Of a DNA stretch of 64,000 nucleotides, positions 27,001 to 42,000 are shown one piece after another. A program made the position numbers and the translations under genes. Within the stretch, counting starts at the first letter, position 1. Each line of letters starts with the position of its first letter. Location of the stretch: the NCBI GenBank assembly GCA_016617855.1, contig JAECUM010011114.1:1-64000 (forward strand), in the 5' to 3' direction. This DNA comes from Megalonaias nervosa. Its lineage: Eukaryota > Mollusca > Bivalvia > Unionida > Unionidae. Below the pieces are notes generated by a model that was given only the letters and a program-made list of their open reading frames with translations, did not search any database and was not told the origin of the DNA.

Positions 27001-30000
27001 GTGACAACTTCAGATCATCCAAAAAGTAATTGAAAGTAGTCCTACTCTAAGTGATCTTGACTGTATATCACTGTCCAAATAAACTTAATTGCACTCAGTT
27101 CATTTAGGCATGATGTCATTAAATTGAGTTTTTATGATTGAAAAAAAACCTCCTTAGAGATGATTAAATTAAAGGGAAATTTACACTCTCACAGCCAAAT
27201 TCACAACAAAAGGCTAAAATAAAGATGGGTAAAAACACAGACTTCAGTAGAGATAGCAGTAAATCTTTTATTTGATCTATTTGTTTCCACACAACTTCCA
27301 ACAATCCTTTATAATTCCCTGCCATGTAATTAGGCATTGCAATGTAGAGGAATTATGATGTGTTTTGCAGTTAGGGTCTTGTAAGACCTGTTTCAATAAT
27401 AATTTTGTTATGACAATTATTGTGCAGATCACTCAAAAATAATGATTGAATAAACCTTGTTAGAGCTATATTACAATTAAATTTTAAAGCTAAAATTAAT
27501 TTTTAAATTTATATCAGTAAATGCACTTTCATGACCCGTGTGACTTTTACTATAGTGTAGGCCATAATCTTATTCAATGGCTTGCAGTGGGTCTACACTA
27601 ATAAATACAGGTAATTCTAGTTCATCAAATAAATTAATTTTTGTATCTGCTATAAAGGGATGTATGAAAATAGATGAATCAAAAATGAGTGATGAGGTTT
27701 AGGAGGTTACAAAGCTATGTATTAAAAATTCCCAAAGATACTCATTTTGCAACAAAAAATTCCCAATTCCAAGGATGGGGGACCCAGAATTGTATTGTTG
27801 CAATCATCTCTGGCTGGCAGATTATGGTCTTCACAGGCTTCAGTGTGAGCAATGTAGATCCATTGCAAGCCAAAAAATAATGTGCTGGCTGATGATGGTT
27901 TGCATGCCTCCTCCCCCCACCCCATGTAAGTTATTGCACAATAAGCTGTAGTATTCATTGAATAGACCCAGTGTAAACCATTGCACAGTGAGATATAGGG
28001 CATGGTATTCACTGAATAGACCCAGTGTAAACTATTGCACAGTGAGACATAGGGCATGGTATTCACTGAATATACCCATTGTAAACTATTGCACAGTGAG
28101 ACATAGGGCATGGTATTCACTGAATAGACCCAGTGTAAACTATTGCACAGTGAGATATAGGGCATGATATTCATTGAATAGACCCAGTGTAAACTATTGT
28201 ACAGTGAGACATAGGGCATGATATTCACTGAATAGACCCAGTGTAAACTATTGTACAGTGAGACATAGGGCATGATATTCAATGAATAGACCCAGTGTAA
28301 ACAATTGCACAAGGAGCTGTAGGGCATGGTATTCACTGAATAGACCGAATGTAGACCATTGCACAGTGAGACATAGGGCATGATATTCAGTGAATAGACC
28401 CAGTGTAAACTATTGCACAATGAGCTGTAGGGCATGGTATTCACTGAATAGACCCAGTGTAAACTATTGTACAGTGAGACATAGGGCATGATATTCACTG
28501 AATAGACCGAATGTAGACCATTGCACAGTGAGACATAGGGTATGGTATTCACTGAATAGACCCAGTGTAAACTATTGTACAGTGAGACATAGGGCATGAT
28601 ATTCACTGAATAGACCCAGTGTAAACTATTGCACAAGGAGCTGTAGGGCATGGTATTCACTGAATAGACCGAATGTAGACCATTGCACAGTGAGACATAG
28701 GGCATGATATTCAATGAATAGACCCAGTGTAAACTATTGCACAATGAGCTGTAGGGCATGGTATTCACTGAATAGACCCAGTGTAAACTATTGTACAGTG
28801 AGACATAGGGCATGATATTCACTGAATAGACCGAATGTAGACCATTGCACAGTGAGACATAGGGCATGGTATTCACTGAATAGACCCAGTGTAAACTATT
28901 GTACAGTGAGACATAGGGCATGATATTCACTGAATAGACCCAGTGTAAACTATTGCACAAGGAGCTGTAGGGCATGGTATTCACTGAATAGACCGAATGT
29001 AGACCATTGCACAGTGAGACATAAGGCATGGTATTCACTAAATAGACCCAGTGTAAACTATTGCACAAGGAGCTGTAGGGCATGGTATTCACTGAATAGA
29101 CCCAGTGTAAACTATTGTACAGTGAGACATAGGGCATGATATTCACTGAATAGACCCAGTGTAAACTATTGCACAAGGAGCTGTAGGGCATGGTATTCAC
29201 TGAATAGACCGAATGTAGACCATTGCACAGTGAAACATAGGGCATGGTATTCACTAAATAGACCCAGTGTAAACTATTGCACAATGAGCTGTAGGGCATG
29301 GTATTCGCTGAATAGACCTAGTGTTAACTATTGCCGAATGAGCTGTAGGGCATGGTATTCATTGAATAGACCCAGTGTAAATGATTGTGCAGTGAGCTGC
29401 ATGGCATGTTATTCATTGAGAACAATACCTTTAACACAGTCAGATGTAGCTTGTTAATATCATTTATATTTCTGTAATACCTTTCAGTGAGAGTTTATTT
29501 CCAAGCGAATACAAAGTTTTAGCACTTGCTTGATTGGGCAAGCGACTTTAAAAACATTTTTCATCCCTTGAATGAAAATTATATCGATTAATCCAACAGT
29601 CAGGTTTATCCAACACATAGTGCGACTACTTTTAGTCACATTCATGAAACTGAGCTATTTCATTCAAATGCCATATGTACTTGCTTCTAAGTTGAGTCAA
29701 ATAGCAAATAACAAAGATCCTGATGTGGCACAGCATAATGTGTCCATAGATCAGGGTGTATTTTGTTTGTTTTACTGATTACTTCTAACAAACTGCACAG
29801 ACCCAGATCTGCTGGCGCATAATGCACCAGCAGATCTGGGTCTGTGCAGTTTGCAGTTGGACTTGTCTTATAAGCAAGTATAGACAGTAAACCATATGAC
29901 AGTATTGTCTATCATTTTTGAAACATTCCCAATCTTAGGTCAAGACCCAAATCAGGGTCACATGGGGTCCTTAGTAGGTCATCAGAAGAAATTATATCAT

Positions 30001-33000
30001 ATGCCTGATGACTGGGAGGCCCAGCTGGTGGCCACTTTGTGGCCAATCCATTAAGTAAAACTTAATTTTACACAGAAATTATTTCTGCAGAGACCTTTAT
30101 ATTCTTGTGAAAAATAAGCAAATATTTGTACATGAACATCAGGAAAGGCATATTTTGTACTTTTTAGCATTCATACACCAAAAAATTATAAGAAAAATGT
30201 ACCAAGAAGTTAAAGACAATGCCATGTAAAAGCTGTATTTTTAGATAATGCCTGTAAGAGTAACTGAGGAACTTTTAATAGAGGTTAATGGCAAATTTTT
30301 GATCTTTTGATTGGATGCTTTCTCAGAATGTACAAAGTTTGCAGGGGGCCCCGAGTGGCCGAGTGGTCTAAAGCACTGATCGGTAGGGATCACTGCCATC
30401 TCACCTCTGTCTGCGTGAGTTCGAGTCCAGGCTCGGCTAACGTGGGTACGTGAGAAAGCCTGCCAGTAACTTCTCGTGGGTCAGTGGTTCTTCCCGGGGT
30501 TTTCCAGGGTTCTTCCTCCACCATTAATACTGGCCGCCATGTATAGCCTATCTTGTGCTGAAAAATGGCGTTAAACCCTATAACAACAACAACAACAACA
30601 AAGTTTGCACTAGGTGCGTATGTGTGGGCAGCCACTATTAAAATACATGTATAGAAGATATCAATGATTGCTTTAATTTGTGGAGTCTAAATTTCATCCT
30701 GTCCAAACCTGGGCTTGAAAATGGTAATGCACCACAGATATTTTTGCCACTACATATTTTTATTTGGATGTTATGCATGTCTCTTTCAGGTTTGTCGAGT
30801 TACTTCCAAGCAAGGATAAAATTATTGAAGATTTCTGTGAGCTGAAAAGTCATTTGGAGACTTTAAACTGTGAGATTGTTTTTTCCCATAATGACCTTCT
30901 TCTCAAGAATATAATTTACAGCAAAGAGAAAGGTATGGTGTATGAAATTACATGAAAGTTCTTACATGTAATGCAGATTTCTAGATAAGTGAAGGCGGAA
31001 AATGTAATTTGTACACTCAAAAATTGTAGGGTATATATTTTTCCATGTAAAGTTAAAGGGAGGTTATAATTATAAGTCTCATGATAGGGGATGATATTCT
31101 GTGCAATAAATTTTGGGGGAGGTGTAAAATTTCTGTGAAAATATACACATCTTTTCCCCTTGCAAAAATATTGTTGGCCATACCTGTGATTGAAAATTTT
31201 ATCAATACTCATCCTTAGTGGATAGTTATATTAACTTGCACCTTTCACCATCTGTTATGGTGTCTAATTGGTTCTAAATGAAAATGATGCCATTCTGACA
31301 TTCATTATGACCTCCATGGCAGCTATCTAGGAAAACTTGATGGGCTACTTTGCTTGAATGCATGGTCAAGTTGATATGGGATTTTCACTTATGATATCTA
31401 GTTGGTCTTGAATGAAAATGGTGCTGATCTTATATTCATTATGGCCACCACAGGGGTCATCTTGAAAATCTTATTATCATTCAAGAATAGTGGATTTGTA
31501 AAACCCTGGCACCAAGTGTCTGGAAAATAGTGAGTGATGGATGTCAAAATTTAAATGAATGATAACTGGTAAGTTTTAAAAAAACTCTTGAAATTGAACG
31601 ATAACTCGTCAGGCATTATGAAAATAGTACTTTTTCTCATTTTGGATGTGCAAATATGTTTTAGCTTTGTAACTGTCTTTGATGCCAACATCAAAAATAA
31701 GTGACTGATATTCATCTTGGAATTCTTCAATCCTCAGGGTTATAATGTAAAATATTGGACAGATTCATTATCTTTATTTGTATTATATCCTCTGTTGAGA
31801 TAGGTATGCTTCTGTTTGGGATACAAGACCTCTAGCAAGACTGGTATGCTTCAGTTTGGGATGCAAAACTTCCATGGTATGCCTGTGTTTGGGATACAAA
31901 GTTTCCAAATTAGACTGGTATGCTTCTGTTTGGGAGATCATGTCTATGTCAGTTGAACCAGTACCATCAATTTCCAATGTTGAATGTGATGTAATTTTTA
32001 GCCCACCAAACCAGATCTCAGAAATTTCAGAATTGCCTGCTTCCATGGGCCCAGAAAATCTAGAAATTGACCCACCCATTTTGTCTGCAATAAAGGTTAA
32101 ATGGATCTGAACCGTTTGGGTGGACTTGGCAAACAAATCCATAGTGCCACCCCTGTAGAATTAGCAGTGAATAAACAGTTTCCCTTACAAGTAAGTCCAC
32201 TGAATAGTTTGATTATCAATAATTTTGTTTTGAAAGTATTTTAACCATGTTCTTTTTAGTTTGGTTTATTTTTTAATGTACTTTGTATGTATAGTATAAA
32301 AACTTATATCAAAGTTTATCTTTGATATGTTTCTATGCATGAAATTAGCTATGACCTCAGTTGTTTAGGTAAAAATCGATAAGCTGATTATCAGCTTCAA
32401 TGCTGATGTAGAGTCATTCAGGTGTGCTCTATTCATGGAGCTACACACATATGTTCCCTAACTCATTCAGACATGTTAGCTGGGATCAATAATTGTATTA
32501 AATATTGATTTTTTATTGTGTAGTCTTGCTTTACCTTTTTATTTTTATTACCAGTTAATTTTCATGCCATAATTATTTGAATAAAGGCTCAGGAATGGGA
32601 TTTATGATTGAAAAAGATTTTTAGAGGAAGAAGTTTTGAATAAAGATTAAAAGAATGAATGTACAGTCTTCTCGGTAGCAGCTGGTTTAGAAGTCTTCAG
32701 CTTCTAGAAATTATATCTACTTTTACAACACTGCAACATTATCATTCCCCTACCCCCACAACTGAAGCTGCACTTGGGCTGGGGCAGCTCTGTGTTGATT
32801 CAAAGGCCTAGAGATGAAGTTAAGAATTTAAGAAAAGGGAGGTTCATTTGCCAAAGTGAAGACTGCCTGACAGGCCAAGTGAGCATATGGTAGGGTTCTT
32901 TGTACATCAGCCTTTATGCACTGTGAGGTATCAGTTCGCATTTAACCTATTACTATTGTGTAGCTTACACATTTCCAGACAGAAGGTACCCTGGTATCTA

Positions 33001-36000
33001 GGCCTATTCAGTTTGTTTGAAATGATGCTGTACTACTCTCAAATAGAGTTGTGATTACTAAAATTAGAAAAACCATTCAAAGACTTGTCAGAAACTACTC
33101 AAAAGAATTTGACCAAATTGGAATGAAAGCATTCTGAAAAATGATATTTCCAATTTATTAACATTATATAGATCCACCTTTAGATAGATATTTCTTCAAT
33201 TGCTAAAAATAGAAGAAAAACCTCAGATGACTTCATCTCAAAAAATGCTCAATGGAATTTGACCAAACATGACATAAAGCATGCATTCAATTTTATACAT
33301 ATAATGCTGAACTGCAGTAAAATATGCCACAATTACTACAAGTTAAAAAAACTTTCTCTCAAATGCTCAACAGAATTTGACCAAATTTTTGACAGAAAGC
33401 ATCTTGGCATATAGATATTTAAAACCTGTACAGATGATGTCAATCTACCACCATGTATGGCTGCCATTACTAAAAGTAGACAAAACTTCAAACTATTTTT
33501 TTCACAGAAATTGCTCAACAGAAATTGACCAAATTGGATGGAAAGTTCTTTCAAATTTATATAAATGATGCAATTTGTCATCAGATATAAGTGCCTTTAC
33601 TAAAAATAGAAAATCCTTTGACTGATTTAATTTAAAAATCTACTCAGTAGAATTTGAGCAAATTTTACAGAAAATATTCTGGTATGCCAATCTACCTTCC
33701 AAATGTGATGCTGGAACTAAGCAGTGAAAGACTCATAACAGCTTGATTAATCTTCTTATGATATGTGTGATTACTTTCTCAGCATAAAAGAGACAAGGCA
33801 TTTACACAGCCAGTATTGTCCTCTGGATTTCTCCCAAACCCTAGGACTTAACCCTAATTCCTAACTGTCAGATGTGATAAAAGTTTGTTAACTGGCAGTT
33901 TTTCACATTTTCCAAAATTCCTTAACTTTTAGGTCTGTTGTGGGGGCATATGTGTGCTACAAAAACAAATGTAGTTCTGGTGACCTTGATCCCATTTTAA
34001 AGCTAACACCATAGAAAAATACCTTGTGATAATAAGGTAAATGTTACAGTATGCTTTTCCAAAGATATTTTTAAAAAAAACTCACAATAACTTAACATGT
34101 ACATATTGATCTTTTAAAACAAATTTGATAGGTGGCCACATCTCAGCAGTATCTCATAGTCAGCACTTAATAACCTTAGTTCATGTCAAAAGTAACCCTT
34201 TTGAGTTTTTGAACTGTAATGGCCCTCAAATATGATACTTATGTATTGATGGAGTTTTTATTAATCAGAATTTTTTTCTCATTCAGGTTTTTTTTTTTTC
34301 AGCTATGCAAAGTATTGTTTGAAAAATATCACAGTATATAGAAATCCATTTATATTTTCAGATAAAATAACATTCATTGATCATGAGTATGCCATGTTCA
34401 ACTACCAGCCCCTTGATATTGCAAACCACTTCTGTGAATATGCAGGTAGTCATTTATCATTATCCAGTAAAATTATTCAGATGGTTTAATACAACCGCAA
34501 ATATTCAATGTCCAAACCAATACCATAAATGCACATTTGAAAGGTTAACATGCATTGCCTGGTATACTACCGTATATATTCACATATAATCATGTCAAAT
34601 TGCAAACAACAAAGATCCTGATCTGCCATAGCATAATGAACCTGCAGATCCAGGTCTCTGTTCTTTGTTTTACTGATTACTCCTAACGAACTGAACAGAC
34701 CCAGATCAGCTGGTGCATTATGCTATGGCAGATCTGGGTCTGTACAGTTTGCAGTTGGACTTATAAGCTAGTATAGACAGTAATATGACCAAAGATTGTT
34801 GGAACACATTAAAAGTTGGGAAAACCCTAATTATTTTTTAATAAATTTTTTAAGATTCATGAAAATTTTAGAGCAATAATTTGTGTCTATAATATTTTTC
34901 TACAGTGATTTAGTATTGTCATTTAGTTTTTGTATCAAGTTATTCATTTATACAATTTCTTTCACAAAATTGTGTTAATTGTACTCTTTTCTTTCACCCA
35001 ACAACAGGATTTTATGCCACTCTGCAGTTTCAAAAATCATTTGTTTTTTGACAGGAAGAAGACTTAATGCATGGAGAAAAAAAATAATAACACTTAAATG
35101 ATGAACATTTCAGGTTAAGTCATCTAAAAAAACTAGTCACTCAGTGTACCTCTAAAAAATCATAGGGCAAAGTCGTTTTTGGTATCCTAACAGAAAAAGG
35201 CAGAGTTTGCATTTTTTTTTAGGTGACTTAGTTTGCCCACTTCACCTGGTAGTGTGACCCCCGTTTTACCCAAATAATTAACACTCCAATAATAGTAACA
35301 GAAAAAAGTGCTACTATTATTGATAATGTCTGTACTAATAAACTTTAAAATATGAGTGAAATTAATGTGCCCGTGTATGCACTGAGTGACCACTCTCTAG
35401 TCTGCATAACTAGATATGCTCCCGAATTGTCTAAAAATGGTTACCACATTGAAATACAACACTGCCTTGTAAACATAGTATCAGTTGTAGTCAAATACAA
35501 ACATATCCCAGTTAAAACAAACAGATTACCCCAGTGAGCAATGAGGCTGGGCACCTAAGGGAAAAGTTCCACAAGAAGAAAGACATGAAAAACTAGAGAA
35601 AATGGAGGAATAAAGCCAAGTACCTGATTAATAAGGTACAACAGTGAATGCTATAAACATGCTATTGATGAAAGTGAGAGTACCAAGACAGTGTGCCAGC
35701 ATAAAAAGACCTGAACCCATCCAGGAACAGTTGTTTCCCTCCCGGACCTAAGCAAAATGATGACATAGCAACATCTGTACAAGATGATCTTGAAATGTTC
35801 AGTAATTTCTTCACAAGCATCTCCAGTAAATGCATTCAGAACCAGACTAACATCCCAGTTGAGCTTGATGCTCTTCTATCATTTATAAGAACTAAATTCC
35901 TGATGATAATTACTTTTCTATAGCTAATGTTTGTGGAGCTGATGTTTTTGATATCCTCAATAAGATGAGTATTAATAAATCTTGGATGGCATTGGTCCAC

Positions 36001-39000
36001 TAATTCTTAAAATTGTTGCATCTGTATTAACAAAGTCATTAATGCATATAATAAACTTAAGTATAATGAATGGTAAGTTTCCAGATACCTTGAAAAATGT
36101 GCAAAGGTTATACCTATCTTTTTTGAAAGGAGAAAAGGAGGATTCCAGGAACTACAGACCAATATCCATTCTACCTATAATGATCAGAATTATTGGAAAA
36201 ACAAGTAGCTGAGTGGGTCTATGCACTTTTTGAAATTTACTTCCTATTTTACAAGACAGAATCTGAATTTAGAAAATATCACTCATGTCATATAGAACTT
36301 GCCAAATTAACAGATCTTTGGCTACAAGAAATGGATAATGCTTCATTGACTGGGATTGTTTCCCTTGTCTTAAAAAAATGCCTTTGATCTAATTTATAAT
36401 AAAATAAGCTGCAAAAGTTGAACTGTAACAGGTTTCATAATTCTTCTTTACATTGGTTTAGATCAAGATTATGATTTCTCTTTTTTTTATGAAAATGGTC
36501 TTCCATGAAATAATGAATCCATAAATACAGATGATGCAACCATATGAACATCTAGTTCTGATACTGAAGTTACCTGAACAAGATTAGACTTTGACCTTAT
36601 TAGAGTTCAGAGTTGGGCACAACAAAATAAGATGTAATTAATAAACTTAAGGTAAAGCAGTGTATCAGATGACTCATCAGAATCTGGAAATATTTATCCA
36701 CAGAAACTCACAGTCTATACTACAATTCATATGTTCTTCTAGGAATTGGTTATTGTTCATTTGTTTGGAGAAACTGTGCCAAATTTCAGCTTGACAGGAT
36801 TTATAAACTTCAGAAAAGGGCAGCACACTTCATTTTAGATGCATCAAAAGCATTGTTTAAAGAACTATAATTTTTTACAATATGTGAAAGAACTGATTTT
36901 CACACTTGTTCTTGTATACAAATGCCTACATTTAGCTGTACCTTCAGGATTTATTCAGGCCTTTTTCAGCACATTACCAGTTGAGATCAACATCATATGG
37001 AAACCTTATCTACCAAAACTAAGAACAGAGCAATTTAACAAAAGCTTCCAATATTCTGGTACAGTTTTATTGAACAAGCTTCCATTGCATGTAAAATCTG
37101 CATAAAATATTTCAGTATTTAAGAAGAGATGTCATGAGTATGTATGTGTTACTAATAGACTACAATAGAACAGTAGAATCTACTATTTATAAAACTTGAC
37201 ATTTAAAAATAAGTAGTAATTACTATTATCTTCCAGATAATGCAGATTGTTATACTTTTTGTTTTTTAAGATGGCCTCAGGGGAGAATAATCCTTTGACT
37301 AAATGAATCCCTCTCCATTAATAAAGTATTATTATTAGTTATTACCTTGCATGTCATTAATTTCTTTATCTGTTATATTGCTAAAGAAACACCATAATGA
37401 GGTAAAATTCATTGGTCACTGGGTCAAGTTTTCAGCTTGTTTCTTTGTTAAAAAATCAATAAAGATGTCAAGTAAGTTTAATTTAAAGGTGACTTTATTG
37501 TTTCTTTGCTGGACAGTAAATAGATTTCTCTCTGATAATGCCTTACCAAAAGTTTCAATGTTTGGTCTTTTTTTTCGCATTTGTTTGAACACTATAAAAC
37601 CTCAAAACACAAGACAAAAGATATGTGAAATCTTATCTCCTGGACTTACCAAAAGCCCTCTAAATGGATGATTGCCCCAGGGTATGTAATATAGACATTA
37701 CACCAGTCCCTCCCACTGCATTGTTTGTGTCAGTGTTGCATCAGTTCCTCACACTGCATTGTTTTTGTCACATTGGTACATTGGTTCCTCACTGCATTGT
37801 TTGTGTCACAGTGTTACATCAGTCCCTCACCCTGCATTGTTCGTGTCACTGTTACATCATTCCCTCACACTACATTGTTTGTGTCACATTGTTACATTAG
37901 TCCCTCACACTGCATTGCTTGTATCATTGTTACATCAGTCACTCACACTGCATTGTTTGTGTCAGTGTTACATCATTCCCTTACACTGCACTGTTTGTCA
38001 GTGTTACATCATTCCCTCACACTGCATTGTTTGTGTCACAGTGTTATATCATTCCCTTACACTGCATTGTTTGTGTCACAACATGAGCATATGATAACTT
38101 TGAAATAAAATATATGATGCTTTGGCCTGAATTAGAAAAGAAAGATACTAGCTGCAACAAATAACTTTTATGATCACCCTTCAAGACTTATTTGGAGGCC
38201 TGATCAAATTAAACTTCAACATCTGACATTACTGGCAATGACCATTAATTATGTTACATATTTACGAGGTCGTACTTCAGCTTGTTGTCAAATAATAAAT
38301 TAGTAGAGTGGAATAAAATACTGTTGATGGTAAAATCGTATTATATAGTTTTCTTAAAGAAAAAAACTATTTTTGTTCATAAATAATTAGTTTGAAATGA
38401 AGCCAGTGAATCATGGAAGAATAATGATAATACTAAAGCAGCAGCAAATCCAGAAATGAAAATAATAAATGTATCAAAGTTTTCTATTTTAAAGTTTTCT
38501 TTTTTGTAACAACCTTTTAAATCTCCTTTGAAAGTTTTTATATTAAATTTCATATATATGTAGCTGCCATGTTAATTTTCAGGAAAATAAATTAAACAGT
38601 GTACTCCTGGAAGTTCAGGAATACTTTTCCAGATTATAAATACTGTATACACATATATTATCAGAATTTGGATATGCATTCAGTATGGGATTTTGAAGAT
38701 GCCTGGTGAGTCATGGGTGAAAAGGTCAAAGGTGAAGGTCATGGAAATGGGGACAGTAACATTAGATTGTGGCATTGCTCTAACTTTGCAATTTTCTGAC
38801 TTAACAGGTGTGGATGAAGTGGATTTTTCCAGGTATCCTGGAAAGGAGTATCAACTAGACTGGATACAACATTACCTGGTATGCTGGGAAGAGATTAACG
38901 GTCGTCCAGGGTCAGGGGTCACAGACAGAGATGTAGAAGAAATGTATATCAAGGTCAACAAATTTGCGCTGGTAAGTCACAATAAATTTATTCTTTGATG

Positions 39001-42000
39001 GTGGAAAGTAAATGAAAAATGCTCATTAATTTGAATAAAAAAGAATTGATAATTATGTGCAATAATGTCTTTCCAGCCCTTTTTATATGCATTTCTTAAA
39101 TTGGATGTGTTATGTTAAGGCAGATGTTGGCAATCTATGGCATACATGCAAATGGTGGTATGCCAGACTCTTTGGAAAGGCATGCTGTACAAGTTTTTGT
39201 TTTGTGTTGTATGTAGTATAGATGACAATTAAAGGGATAAATATGACTTAGTCTGCAGCACTCTAAAGTTGAATGGACACGGCACAGCACTTCTGGTGCC
39301 TGTATTAAGGCATTGTCCCACTGTCCATTCATCCATCCAATGACATTTTCTTGCCTGGCAAAAAACTTTGTAAACTTTTGATAGGTTTGGATGACACTCA
39401 CCCAAACAGACATCATAGCTAGATCATAGTACATAGCTGCCAACTCACATGATCTTGGCGTGAATTTCACAACTTTCTAAAGCGATTCACGGATTCACTC
39501 CACATGCAAAAAAATCATGAATTCCCCAATTCTCAGTTACTTTAAATTTTCCCGTTAAGTGCTAGTCTTGATAACGGTAGTTGCCGAAACGGTCCGGTAC
39601 TGCTAGTGGCAACATTAGTAGAACTATAGCTGATTTGTACAGTTGGCCTGATTGCAGGCATTTTAGCGTATTTTAATCATTATATATAATAGTAGTTATA
39701 CAAATGATTTTAAAAGAAACCGGGGCCTAGCTGGAAATTTTCTCCACTTATGCGCTGCCAACACTGATTTGAATTACTGTTCGTCATTGCATCTTGAAAA
39801 CGTCTTCACCACCAAGGAAAAAGAAATGTATTGCACAAAAAGTAAGTTTAGTTTGGAATATACCAAAATTTGGCCATGCATTCAGCCATCAAATACCAAT
39901 ATACATCATGCTTTTTGCACAGTGTGCCACAAATTTTAACATTGGGCATGGTGACAGGGATGATGCGAGGAAGCACATTGGTGGCAAAAAGCACATAGAG
40001 GTTGGGAAACTTCATGAAGACAGTTTTTACGAGTATTGGAAGTTTTGAGACTGAAAGAGTATATATCATAATTTGCTTGAGTTCACAGCTTTCCGCACAT
40101 GCGCCAACACCACTAATCGTTCAGCATTCGACGTTTCATCTTCAGGATTAATACCATTTCGTAATTAAGCTACACTGCAGTTAAAATGTGTTCACCTCCA
40201 AGGAAAAAGATTCGTATTCCACAAAAAGTGAAGTATAGATTGGAGTACACCAAAATTTGGCCTAGCATTCAGCTATGAAACATCAATGTACATTATGCTT
40301 TTTGCACAGTAGTGTGCCACGAATTTTACAATTGGGAATGTGCACAAGGGCTGGTATTGTTGCTTATAATTTACCTGTCATACATGTACCATGTAGTAAT
40401 ATTATTATATAGTACATGTATGACAGATAAATTGTAAGCAATGATACGAGCCGCAGTGGGCATGTGGCTGAACGATGTGAAAAAGCACTCTGCTATAAAA
40501 CCCCCAACAGATTTCAGTTTTGGAGTATTTTAAGCCACCTACTGCATGCTACCAATGCTGAAGCATTGTTTTTGAGCTTTCTTGTTGAACATAACCTGTC
40601 TTTCTCAGTTGGAGATCAGCAACAGTGACAGTGAAAAATTATTTCCTGTTGTGAGGAAAAATAAGACAAACTTTAGTGCAACAATTTTAAGCACCAAGAT
40701 TAACCAGCAGGCAAGAAGCCTGAACTGTTTTGACAACAAATTTACCATAGCCTGATTGAGGAAGCTGAAGACTGCCACAGCATCATATCATGACAAATAG
40801 CCTGAAGTTTGTGTATATCAGTAAATTTGGCTGCAAATAAAGTAGTACATGTGATCAGTGTAAGTAATATGTTTTAGTTTTAATTTGGGATTTTCTTTTA
40901 ATGCAGTACTGACCATCGAAGTGGATGGAGTTAGTGTCATGATATAATTTTTCACTAGTTGCGTTCAAAATTCACTAATTTTTATCCCACTTTTCACTAA
41001 TTGCGAGTCTGGAGGGTTGGCAGCTCTGGTAGTATGCCACAATTACAGACCCTACTTACAGCAGTAACTATGACCTGTTTTCTAGTCTCAGCTATAACTT
41101 TTGAATAATAGGAGATATTTCAGTGAAACATTACTGGGATATAATAATACATCACGATAAAAAAGTACATCATTCACCACAGTCAATCCCATCTTCATAG
41201 ATCAAGGTCAACATGGAAGAAATTTCAGATCTTTGACTTGTCAGTCAAGGTCACTAATGTGATGACAGGTCTTGATATGTTTGTAAAAAATCATTACATT
41301 ATACACAAACTGTGATATTTATATGTGTTATATTCATCATGATCTTTAAATGACTACCCACAAAATGGGTGGGTAGGTATACATGATTGGCAGCTATTCA
41401 TAGACAAGTATAAGTCAAAGCAATTCTAACCACTTCTTTCATTGACTAACAGTAGCATCAAAATCTGCTCCATTTGATTCATATTTCCACTTGTTGGATG
41501 CATTGAATCTTCAGAATTAGTTGCTTTGATTTCATGAGATCAACTTGTGTATTCAATTTTGATGACATATTGGAGACAGAGGCCTCATTCTGGTACCTCT
41601 TCCATTTCCAGTTGTTACCAGGATACCAAGAGAGAGATAAGATGCTGATACAGGAAACTATTATAAATGACATTTTATTTATGCTAAAGTGAGCAGATTT
41701 AACCTTTTTTAGAAAATATGAGGTGATAATAATGTAGTTCTAGTTTTTTCTTCATTTTTTATGATCGGATAACAATTATTATTTACGGAAATAATGTAGT
41801 TAATTTCTTCCTTTGAGGCCCAATGCCTGGCTGCCAGCAGTACTAATTTGCTTTCACCCTGGCAGATTTGTATATGCTGATTTGTGATGTTTATAATCAG
41901 AATACTTCTTGCTATTCTGGGATTTATTCAAAGATTTGTAGGTGAATCCTACAACATTTCCTTGGAAATCAAAGTTTATTTTGAGAAGGCAGGCAAGGAA

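Larger units (their letters stand above)
39432..41028 (+). mobile_element. Decayed hAT-type DNA transposon
   Basis: Terminal inverted repeats CATAGCTGCCAAC (39432) and GTTGGCAGCTCTG (ending 41028) have one mismatch and are of the CAGAGCTGCCAAC type known from hAT elements. The interior encodes traces of a BED/C2H2-type zinc finger at 39794-40060 and again at 40180-40350, then AEALFLSFLVEHNL near 40560-40610, a block seen in hAT transposases of this kind. No clear 8-bp target duplication was found. Inactive through frameshifts and loss of the catalytic part. Confidence 0.65.

Noticed and set aside
27722..29299. 525-codon open frame on the minus strand
   Set aside because: It is produced by a 54-bp tandem repeat whose length is a multiple of three. 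Repeats are identical at the DNA level, and the frame runs past the array into unrelated intron sequence.
31783..32142. 119-codon minus-strand frame in intron 4
   Set aside because: It overlaps a short tandem repeat and has no family similarity; open frames on both strands suggest chance.
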